A stretch of 64,000 nt of DNA, taken from positions 55,626 to 119,625 of the IMG/VR virus record IMGVR_UViG_3300028610_000987. One strand, written 5' to 3'. This document shows positions 58,238 through 64,000 of the stretch, piece by piece. Below the pieces are notes generated by a model that was not told the DNA's origin, ran no database searches, and was given only the letters and a program-made list of their open reading frames with translations. The first letter of the stretch is position 1. Every line of letters starts with the position of its first letter. A program made the position numbers and the translations under genes. The stretch is from a virus.

Positions 58238-58249
58238 TGAACACAAAAC

Positions 58250-58600
58250 GGGGGTGAAAGGAATCGACAGGATCAAAAAAGGTTATGTTGCGTGCCGAGG
58301 TTGTCAGTGGGCCTCGTTAAACAACTGGCAAAACGCTCTAAACGGCGAATCTCAGTTTCGAATGGCTGCGTAAGTAGCCCGTCAAGTGGAAGAGAGCCTA
58401 CTATTCCATGAGACGACGACAGTGGGCTAGCGAAGGTTTGACATCTTACCGAACCTTAGCGAAACAACAGTCAGGTATGGAAAAACGAAAGCTTGTCGAC
58501 TGGCGTTTGTGGCTCCGAGAAACAAAGAATCGACTATGCACGTAGAAGCATGATTGGATTGATTTCTGGACCGGGCTTTCGAATGCCCGCACCTCCACCA
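58250..58600 (+). ncRNA. ssrA: tmRNA (ssrA)
   Basis: 351 nt. The 5' end GGGGGTGAAAGGAATCGACAGG and 3' end GGGC-TTTCGAA-TGCCC-GCACCTCCACCA form the tRNA-like domain: a 7-bp acceptor with one G-U pair, a T-arm and an encoded CCA. The tag frame runs to TAA at 58371 and ends QFRMAA, so it keeps the C-terminal Ala-Ala recognised by proteases. The resume codon is uncertain, around 58323-58329; the tag is QNALNGESQFRMAA or a few residues longer. Rescues stalled ribosomes; presence in a phage is uncommon. Confidence 0.92.
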
Positions 58601-58644
58601 AAAGAAATCATCTTCTAACGAAGATGCTTACGTAGGAATGTCTT

Positions 58645-58800
58645 ATGAAGACATTACAGCAGATAGCAGAAGGATGTATGGAAAAATTCAACAACGATAC
58701 TCAAAATTTGGGTAGACAAGATTGGGAAAAGACAGCAACAATACTGCGGGATTTTTTCGAAGCCATTATTATGGGACCAAACGATCTGGAGGGTAGCTGA
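58645..58800 (+). CDS. 51-residue helical protein
   Basis: ATG behind AGGAATGTCTT, TGATG overlap with the HPRT-like gene. Charged helices, no motif. Function unknown. Confidence 0.55.
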   Translation: MKTLQQIAEGCMEKFNNDTQNLGRQDWEKTATILRDFFEAIIMGPNDLEGS

Positions 58801-59399
58801 TGAAGATACTTGTGGGTGAAACTGAATTGCAAGCAAGAATTTCTCAGATGGCTTCCGAAATAGATGAATACTACAGAAATCAAAAATGGTATCAAAAGTC
58901 CGACAAGCCGGTGGTGGTGATTGGTGTACTGACCGGTGCTTTGTTTTTCATGTCGGATTTAGTGAGAAAACTGACCATTCGTGTGGAATTGGATTTTATC
59001 AGGACTTCTACGTATCCTGGTAAGTCGTTGATTAGTAGAAAACCTGAAATTCTGATTGAGCCTTCCAAGAAGCTGATCAATAACCACGTATTGATTCTGG
59101 ATGATGTACTAGACAATGGCAAAACCCTTAAACTCGTTCACGATACGCTACGATGGGGATATCCAGAGACCATGAGAACTGCTGTCTTACTGAGGAAGCC
59201 GGGCAAGGCCCCAGAAAACGTGAAGGTGGATTTTGTCGGGTTCGATATTCCCGATGAATTCATTGTTGGCTATGGTTTGGATTACGGTGGCAAGTACCGT
59301 GAAATGCCCTATGTGGCAGTTTGGAGTGAAGATGAGTCTGGAAGATGTAAAGAAACAACTGAAGGCAATCAGCAGGTCAGCGGCAACAGGTCATCCTAA
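58800..59399 (+). CDS. hpt: Hypoxanthine-guanine phosphoribosyltransferase
   Basis: 199 residues. VVVIGVLTGALFFMSDL (about 38-54), VELDFIR and the PRPP loop ILDDVLDNGKTL (99-110) are intact, followed by VDFVGFDIPDEFIVGYGLDYGGKYR, the HGPRT hallmark. Salvages purine bases to IMP/GMP with PRPP. The C-terminal ~20 residues overlap the next gene and are unusual for the family. Confidence 0.92.
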   Translation: MKILVGETELQARISQMASEIDEYYRNQKWYQKSDKPVVVIGVLTGALFFMSDLVRKLTIRVELDFIRTSTYPGKSLISRKPEILIEPSKKLINNHVLILDDVLDNGKTLKLVHDTLRWGYPETMRTAVLLRKPGKAPENVKVDFVGFDIPDEFIVGYGLDYGGKYREMPYVAVWSEDESGRCKETTEGNQQVSGNRSS

Positions 59400-59613
59400 G
59401 ATTGCGATTGCTGAGTTGTGTGGTGTGATTCAGGCGTTGATTTTGGAGATTGAGAAGATTCAGAGTCCAAAAGTGACTCTTCTCTCGACAGAACCGACAG
59501 TGCCCATAGAGACTCCACAGATACCAGTAGCACGGCCAGAACAACCACTGAGGACGCCGTCGCTAGTAAGGCCAAACAGAAATCGTAAATTCAATGCAGG
59601 AGACGCAGAATAA
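59332..59613 (+). CDS. 93-residue phage protein
   Basis: ATG behind GGAGTGAAG, inside the end of the HPRT gene (68-base overlap). Helical first half, then a Pro-rich basic tail. Its stop overlaps the RNA ligase start. Function unknown. Confidence 0.55.
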   Translation: MSLEDVKKQLKAISRSAATGHPKIAIAELCGVIQALILEIEKIQSPKVTLLSTEPTVPIETPQIPVARPEQPLRTPSLVRPNRNRKFNAGDAE

Positions 59614-60581
59614 TGTTCCAAGTTGCCGAGCACACATGTGATGTGGTTCAAGTTGAACTGAAGTCTCATCCAAACGCAGACACATTGAGTCTCGTTATGG
59701 TCGGAGACTTCCAATGCGCAGTCCGTACTGACGATTGGAACGATGGCGATCTTGCGGTTTACATCCCGCCAGATAGCATTGTGCCAGACAGCAAAGAGTT
59801 TGAGTTTCTTGGCAAGCATCGTAGAATCAGGGCTAGGAAGCTTCGTGGAGAATGGTCTGTTGGGTTGTTGATTCCAGCACCGATCGGAGCTAAGCTGGGC
59901 GACGACTTGATGGAGCAATTGGGGATTGAACACTACGAGCCAGAGGTACATGGGCATTTCACAACTGGTGGTGAAAACGTTGCGTCTCCGAAGGGATTCT
60001 ATCCCAAGTATGACGTGATGAACTTCCGTAAATATTCACGGCTTTTCGAAGAAGGCGAAGAGGTTGTCATAACGGAAAAGATACACGGAGCTAATGCGAG
60101 GTTTGTATGTGTCAACGATGTGGTTTACTGTGGTTCTCGCAACAACTGGAAGAAGGAAGACCCGAACAATCTGTGGTGGAAAGCTTACGCGCAAAATCCT
60201 CTTCTTGAGGCATGGATACGACACCACCAAAATTTTACGATCTACGGAGAAGTTTTTGGACAAGTTCAGAATCTGAAGTATGGTGCAGTAAGTAACAGTC
60301 CTATCTTCTTTGCTGCTTTCGATATTCTGAATGGAGACCAGTGGTTGGATTATGATGAGGCTCACAAAATCGGTAATCCACTGCCGTGGGTACCTCTAGT
60401 TTACCGTGGTCCGTTTAATAAAGATCAGGTTATTGAGTTTGCAGAAGGGGATAGTATCTATCCCGGTGCGGATCATCTTAGAGAAGGTGTCGTGATTAAA
60501 CCAGTCCACGAACGAACAGACCCAAGGCTTGGCCGTGTCCAGTTGAAAGTCGTTGGAAATGGTTATCTGAGCAAGAGTTAG
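59613..60581 (+). CDS. RNA ligase, DRB0094/Rnl5 type
   Basis: 322 residues. N-terminal OB-like domain (1-110), then the adenylylation domain. Motif I K156-I-H-G, motif III-like IYGEVFG (about 210-216), motif IV EGVVIKP and motif V LKVVG are present. Seals 3'-OH/5'-phosphate RNA ends, probably repairing cleaved tRNAs. Fits with nearby tRNA genes and with the RlaP-like enzyme at 26684. Confidence 0.88.
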   Translation: MFQVAEHTCDVVQVELKSHPNADTLSLVMVGDFQCAVRTDDWNDGDLAVYIPPDSIVPDSKEFEFLGKHRRIRARKLRGEWSVGLLIPAPIGAKLGDDLMEQLGIEHYEPEVHGHFTTGGENVASPKGFYPKYDVMNFRKYSRLFEEGEEVVITEKIHGANARFVCVNDVVYCGSRNNWKKEDPNNLWWKAYAQNPLLEAWIRHHQNFTIYGEVFGQVQNLKYGAVSNSPIFFAAFDILNGDQWLDYDEAHKIGNPLPWVPLVYRGPFNKDQVIEFAEGDSIYPGADHLREGVVIKPVHERTDPRLGRVQLKVVGNGYLSKS

Positions 60582-60589
60582 GAGAGATT

Positions 60590-60880
60590 ATGCCGTATAT
60601 CCCAAAAGAAAGACGCAAAAAGTATGACGATTATGTCACTAGACTAGCCCACATACTGAACACCCTAGAGAGCAACGACGAACTCAGCGGGGAAATGAAC
60701 TATGTCCTGTTCCGTCTTGCTAGGCTTCTCTCCGACGACGACTCTGGTGGTCAACGACGTTACGCAAGGATGGCCGTAGTACGATCTGCTCTAAGAGAAG
60801 CACATGACGAATTCGGTCGTAGAGTTCTCGTACCATACGAGAAAGAGAAGGAACGACAGAGCGGGGATGTTGAATTATAA
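60590..60880 (+). CDS. 96-residue phage protein (DUF6899-like)
   Basis: M-P-Y-I-P-K-E-R-R start and helical acidic/basic body match small conserved phage proteins of the DUF6899 type. ATG behind AGGAGATT. Function unknown. Confidence 0.6.
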   Translation: MPYIPKERRKKYDDYVTRLAHILNTLESNDELSGEMNYVLFRLARLLSDDDSGGQRRYARMAVVRSALREAHDEFGRRVLVPYEKEKERQSGDVEL

Positions 60881-60907
60881 GATTTTGGACAAGCCAAAAT
60901 CAAAGAA

Positions 60908-60980
60908 GGGTTGGTAGCTCAGTTGGTAGAGCGCTAGCTTGAAGTGCTAGGCGTCGGGGGTTCAAGTCCCTCCTGACCCA
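60908..60980 (+). tRNA. tRNA-Phe (GAA)
   Basis: Cloverleaf complete: acceptor GGGTTGG/CTGACCC, anticodon stem CTAGC/GCTAG around TTGAAGT, T-arm GGGGG-TTCAAGT-CCCTC (one G-T). No CCA encoded. Confidence 0.95.
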
Positions 60981-60982
60981 TT

Positions 60983-61075
60983 GGAAGTGGTAGCTCAACG
61001 GTAGAGCTTGTCATAGGTCGCACCTACGCATAACTCCGGATAGTTGGTTATGAGTTCGAATCTCATCCACTTCCA
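60983..61075 (+). tRNA. Unusual 93-nt tRNA-like gene
   Basis: 8-bp acceptor (GGAAGTGG/CCACTTCC), perfect D-arm and T-arm (ATGAG-TTCGAAT-CTCAT), but 42 bases instead of about 23 between D-stem and T-stem. No canonical anticodon arm is found; the best hairpin there is TAGGT-CGC-ACCTA. Type II tRNA, a tRNA with a short insertion or a decoy are all possible. Anticodon not assigned. Confidence 0.6.
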
Positions 61076-61079
61076 TTTA

Positions 61080-61153
61080 GGCGGTATAGCTCAATTGGTT
61101 AGAGCGTCGGATTGTCGATCCGGAGGTTGCGGGTTCAAGTCCCGCTATCGTCG
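61080..61153 (+). tRNA. tRNA-Asp (GTC)
   Basis: Acceptor GGCGGTA/TATCGTC with two G-U pairs, anticodon stem TCGGA/TCCGG around TTGTCGA, T-arm GCGGG-TTCAAGT-CCCGC. No CCA encoded. Confidence 0.92.
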
Positions 61154-61170
61154 TTGAAAGGATATGGAAT

Positions 61171-61746
61171 ATGATTCGATATTTTACGTTTTTAGCGTGC
61201 TGTGTGGTCTTTTCGCTTCCTGTGTTCGCGTTAATGGGATTACTTAGCAATCCAGAACAGAAACCCGTAGATCATCCTTTGGTGGTTGTCCATGTGGATA
61301 GTGTGTGGGAAGGTGCAGAAAGAGTAGCTGACGGGGTGAATCTCTTGTCGCAAGAATTTGGTATCGTATACCTTTTAGTGGACAACGAAGACTGGCGAGA
61401 AACAACGTTGGTTGATTTTGAACCGACAGAAGTAGTGGTGGCACCAGGAGGACAATGGTCTGGCGTCAAAGCGGATGTCGCTGTTTTTGTTGGTGGCTAT
61501 TTGCGTGGTTGTTTAACAGAAGCAGCTAGGGCGATGGTCAAAAAGAATCCAGACGTATTGATTATTCTCAATATGGAATATGTCTATCATGGCCCAAGCA
61601 GGACTCTCTATCAACAGTATGAGTCAAACTGGAAAAACGATGACGATGGTTTCATTAGGTATATTACAACTTGTGCTAAGGCGTTCGGTTTCAAAAATCC
61701 AACAGTGATTTTGCATAATGAATCGCTGAGGATACAAGAAAAGTAA
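61171..61746 (+). CDS. Exported 191-residue phage protein
   Basis: N-terminal hydrophobic segment (about 4-25) suggests a signal peptide or anchor. The rest is an alpha/beta fold with Gly-rich turn (VVAPGGQWSG, VFVGGYLRG), Rossmann-like in pattern. ATG behind AAAGGATATGGA. No family recognised. Confidence 0.6.
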   Translation: MIRYFTFLACCVVFSLPVFALMGLLSNPEQKPVDHPLVVVHVDSVWEGAERVADGVNLLSQEFGIVYLLVDNEDWRETTLVDFEPTEVVVAPGGQWSGVKADVAVFVGGYLRGCLTEAARAMVKKNPDVLIILNMEYVYHGPSRTLYQQYESNWKNDDDGFIRYITTCAKAFGFKNPTVILHNESLRIQEK

Positions 61747-61747
61747 A

Positions 61748-61810
61748 GGCGGCGGTTAATCGCTAATATTAGGGCGACACAAGACAGGTGGTCAAATCCA
61801 GATCGTCGCC
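61748..61810 (+). other. 63-nt tRNA-like or decayed tRNA element
   Basis: Ends pair perfectly as a 7-bp acceptor-like stem (GGCGGCG/CGTCGCC), and TAAT/ATTA forms a D-like arm. No proper anticodon or T-arm can be drawn. Lies just downstream of the tRNA cluster. Confidence 0.3.
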
Positions 61811-61839
61811 ATGGTTGGGGAAAGAACAAGGAGAAAAAG

Positions 61840-62142
61840 ATGTTGAGATTGAGAAGCGATCCTTTTGATATTGAGGTTAAATTCGATCACAAAATTCTGA
61901 CACCATGCGAAATTGAAATGTTGTCAGGAGTTTCGGTAGATGGAGATCGAAGATGTTCTCTGGTTACTGTTGATATAGATGGTAACGAGGTTAGTGCTGG
62001 TATATCGATATGCCATTTGGATGATAATTTTTGCAAAGCATTTGGTAGGCAAAAGGCATTGACATATGCTCTGGATTGTTTGAGCAAGATCGTCAGGACG
62101 GATATCTGGATGAAGTACAATTCAGAAATTGGTTTCGTGTAG
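61840..62142 (+). CDS. 100-residue phage protein
   Basis: ATG behind AAGGAGAAAAAG. Beta-rich first part with VTVDIDGNEVSAGISI, then a helix and aromatic end. No motif recognised. Confidence 0.65.
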   Translation: MLRLRSDPFDIEVKFDHKILTPCEIEMLSGVSVDGDRRCSLVTVDIDGNEVSAGISICHLDDNFCKAFGRQKALTYALDCLSKIVRTDIWMKYNSEIGFV

Positions 62143-62153
62143 GAGATAATTAG

Positions 62154-63272
62154 ATGGGATATAGGTACTGTGTTTTTGGTGCAGGTCGTCAAGGCGTAGC
62201 TGCTATCTACGATCTGGCCGTGAACTGTGACGCAGATTATATCGTGGTATACGAACCAAGTCTAGTTGCCAGTCTTGATGCTCAAGATAGATTGGTCAAA
62301 CTTCTTGGTGATAAATCTTTGATGATCGATTGGATAGTAGAACTAAAAGAGGTTGACTGGCTAGACTGGACAAGCTTCGATGTTATGCTTAGCTGTGCTC
62401 CTTGGCGATACAATGTATCCCTGGCAGAATTTGCCGTCAAACACGGTATTCCGTTTTGTGATCTCGGAGGCAATCCAGACACAGTAACCATGCAAGAACA
62501 AATAGAATCTGAGTCGCCCATAGTTCCAGACTGCGGTCTGTCTCCCGGTATCTCTAACATCCTGGCTGCAAGCTTGGCTCGTAGAGGGTGTGACGAAATT
62601 CGTGTGCGGTGTGGTGGTATTCCGATTCGCAAGATTACCGAAACGGGTTTGAATTATCGACTGACCTTCGACCCAATGGGTTTGATAAGTGAATACAGCG
62701 GTAAGGTGCCCATCATCGTAGAAGGCTTATTGAAAACTGTTCCTGCATTATCGTGGATCAGTTCTTACGAAGACGATTATGAATGTTCGTATACTTCCAA
62801 CAATTCGATGCAAGTGGTGAAGCATCTCCACGACATAGGTGTCAAGAATTACGATTACATGACAATAAGATATCCTGGACATTGGGGCTTAGTTCGTGGA
62901 TGGAAGAGGGCTGGTTTTCTTCAGGGCGATATGACGGCAGACAATCATCTTGCGAGTGTTCTAAGAAGCAATGATGATCTGACATACAACAGAAATATCC
63001 ACAACGACAAAGTTATACTATCCATTACAGGATACCGTGGCGATGGGATGAGAGAAATCGACGGATGGAATTTCATTGTTTTCCCCGACAAGGTCACAAA
63101 GTTCTCAGCAATGGAACTAATGACTTCCTGGGGCATCACAATGGTAGCACATTACATGGCAGAAAATTCTGATTCGCTGCCGGGTATGCACGGGACACCA
63201 GCCTTCGCGACTCCCGATAGGTTCGTGGATGCAGATTGGATTCTGGATGGATTGAGGGAGCGCGGTGTATGA
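62154..63272 (+). CDS. Saccharopine-dehydrogenase-like oxidoreductase
   Basis: 372 residues. N-terminal Rossmann FGAGRQGVAA (8-17), then LSCAPWRYN and DLGGN, and PDCGLSPGISN (about 123-133), the hallmark of lysine 6-dehydrogenase / saccharopine dehydrogenase-type enzymes. NAD(P)-dependent amine oxidoreductase; substrate unknown. A phage copy is unusual. Confidence 0.8.
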   Translation: MGYRYCVFGAGRQGVAAIYDLAVNCDADYIVVYEPSLVASLDAQDRLVKLLGDKSLMIDWIVELKEVDWLDWTSFDVMLSCAPWRYNVSLAEFAVKHGIPFCDLGGNPDTVTMQEQIESESPIVPDCGLSPGISNILAASLARRGCDEIRVRCGGIPIRKITETGLNYRLTFDPMGLISEYSGKVPIIVEGLLKTVPALSWISSYEDDYECSYTSNNSMQVVKHLHDIGVKNYDYMTIRYPGHWGLVRGWKRAGFLQGDMTADNHLASVLRSNDDLTYNRNIHNDKVILSITGYRGDGMREIDGWNFIVFPDKVTKFSAMELMTSWGITMVAHYMAENSDSLPGMHGTPAFATPDRFVDADWILDGLRERGV

Positions 63273-63278
63273 ATAAGT

Positions 63279-63351
63279 GCTGCGGTAGCTCAGTTGGTAG
63301 AGCGGCGGTTTTGTAAATCGCAGGCCGAGGGCTCGAATCCCTCTCGCAGCT
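63279..63351 (+). tRNA. tRNA-Thr (TGT)
   Basis: Acceptor GCTGCGG/TCGCAGC, anticodon stem GCGGT/ATCGC around TTTGTAA, T-arm GAGGG-CTCGAAT-CCCTC with C in place of the first T of the loop. No CCA encoded. Confidence 0.9.
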
Positions 63352-63361
63352 TCGAAAGGTG

Positions 63362-63367
63362 TATAAT
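63362..63367 (+). promoter_or_regulatory. Late-type promoter (GGTGTATAAT)
   Basis: Directly after tRNA-Thr; the following ATG is only 3 bases downstream, so transcripts would be nearly leaderless. Confidence 0.5.
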
Positions 63368-63369
63368 CC

Positions 63370-63630
63370 ATGGGTAGTAGCAACAAGAAAAAGAAGCAGA
63401 ACAAAAAATTTCAATATGAACAACAAGAGAAACCTAAGAGGAAACCGCCTAATCAGAAGATTTTAGATTCGATAGGAAGTCCAAATGTCTGGACTCCAGA
63501 AAAAGAAGACGCTTGGCACGAAGAACTAAAAGGAGTATCGGCAGGGGAAATCTACCGTAGGTTTCCGCCGATCAAAAAGCCTGGGAATGTTGGCAGGCGA
63601 GGGAGTGGTAGTGGATGGGGAGAAGGATGA
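63370..63630 (+). CDS. 86-residue basic phage protein
   Basis: Lys-rich N-terminus (KKKKQNKK), Pro-containing middle, Gly/Arg-rich end. Probably binds nucleic acid. No ribosome site other than AAAGG overlapping the promoter. Function unknown. Confidence 0.6.
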   Translation: MGSSNKKKKQNKKFQYEQQEKPKRKPPNQKILDSIGSPNVWTPEKEDAWHEELKGVSAGEIYRRFPPIKKPGNVGRRGSGSGWGEG

Positions 63631-63782
63631 TGCGTAGAATGTTGTGTACATTAATTCTATCGGTTGGTCTGCTCTTGGGTGGTGGTTGTACGCTCCTTGA
63701 AGGCGTGACGAGCAATGTGGTCGGATGGGATGTCTCTGCGTGTGTGTCCGGTTTTGACATGTTGGGAACTCTTTTGGGATAA
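63630..63782 (+). CDS. Small lipoprotein-like peptide
   Basis: 50 residues, TGATG overlap. MRRM start, hydrophobic stretch, then LLGGGC as a relaxed lipobox (Cys at 20), and a short mature tail. Second predicted phage lipoprotein in this window (compare 10181). Confidence 0.55.
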   Translation: MRRMLCTLILSVGLLLGGGCTLLEGVTSNVVGWDVSACVSGFDMLGTLLG

Positions 63783-63857
63783 CAGTGGAAAGTTCGAAGA
63801 TGGGTTCGTGGCTGCTATAGACGCTATAACATTTGAGTAGCGTGTCGGGATTTGAAA

Positions 63858-64000
63858 ATGTGTAAAGATTGCAGAGACACTGGAAAAATACAGTTATTTA
63901 CTTCCGTTGTTCAATGCGATTGTCGTAGTGCAGTTGGCTCATCAAGTAACGATTATGCTGACGCCATAGCCTGCGTGGATTTAAGATGGAACGATGATTG
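63858..64000 (+). CDS. Partial zinc-binding protein, runs off right edge
   Basis: ATG at 63858; CKDC (2-5) and CDC (about 20-22) visible in the first 47 residues. Incomplete in this window. Confidence 0.5.
   Translation, partial: MCKDCRDTGKIQLFTSVVQCDCRSAVGSSSNDYADAIACVDLRWNDD

Noticed and set aside
60983-61075. tRNA-Sec interpretation of the 93-nt tRNA-like gene
   Set aside because: 8+5 acceptor/T geometry fits, but no anticodon loop with TCA after U33 can be formed and no selenoprotein genes are seen.
63700-63839. Frame after the terminal lipoprotein ending ..AIDAITFE
   Set aside because: No credible start codon or ribosome site; possibly a frame-shifted remnant but unsupported.

Overview
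This window is part of the genome of a tailed double-stranded DNA bacteriophage (Caudoviricetes). It carries a large terminase, portal, protease/scaffold protein, capsid and tail-tube genes, dense short genes that overlap as ATGA, TAATG or TAGTG, phage tRNAs and a phage tmRNA. The host cannot be named from the sequence. Strong GGAGG-type ribosome sites, sigma70-like promoters, predicted lipoproteins and tmRNA all point to a bacterium. No tape measure, lysis genes or DNA polymerase are visible, so this is only part of a large genome.

There are four transcription blocks. (1) 1-10571 is read leftward. Positions 1-4660 hold about twenty very small genes (zinc ribbons, membrane peptides, one HTH). 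Positions 4749-5739 are a hairpin-rich stretch with no confident gene. Positions 6361-10760 form an unusual domain saturated with a 9-bp word, TTATCGGAC (GTCCGATAA on the + strand). The word occurs inside genes, at start codons, in terminators and in spacers, and the domain is organised as three promoter-genes-terminator units. (2) 10882-25209 is read rightward. It holds many small zinc-binding and membrane proteins, an IscA-like Fe-S carrier, a Toprim-like protein, a SAM-decarboxylase-like protein next to a DUF3326 protein, a DnaQ-like exonuclease, a RecF/SbcC-like ATPase, an ATP-grasp enzyme and a DUF4406 protein. (3) 25206-32272 is read leftward from one sigma70-like promoter. It holds a DNA methyltransferase, an SPFH protein, MazG-like and Nudix nucleotide hydrolases, two HNH proteins, an RlaP-like nucleotidyltransferase and a YiiX-like cysteine hydrolase. 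(4) 32341-64000 is read rightward. It starts with a sigma-like factor and continues with the packaging and head/tail genes (small terminase, glycosyltransferase, GDP-mannose dehydratase, ERCC4 nuclease, TerL, portal, protease/scaffold, capsid, large fibre-like proteins, connectors, tail tube). A translation and RNA module follows (tmRNA, HPRT, RNA ligase, Phe, Asp and Thr tRNAs plus odd tRNA-like genes) together with several accessory genes.

Two promoter classes can be read directly. Six promoters have a GGnACA-like -35, exactly 17 bp and TATAAT, and look host-sigma70 dependent. Seven sites carry TGTATAA(T/C) without a recognisable -35; six of them lie just ahead of genes in the late block. 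A sigma-like protein is encoded directly after the first of these, which suggests a phage-controlled late programme. Two sigma70 promoters are followed by a covarying hairpin with an AGTA loop.

The most unusual feature is the TTATNGGAC domain. I know of no described phage system that explains it.
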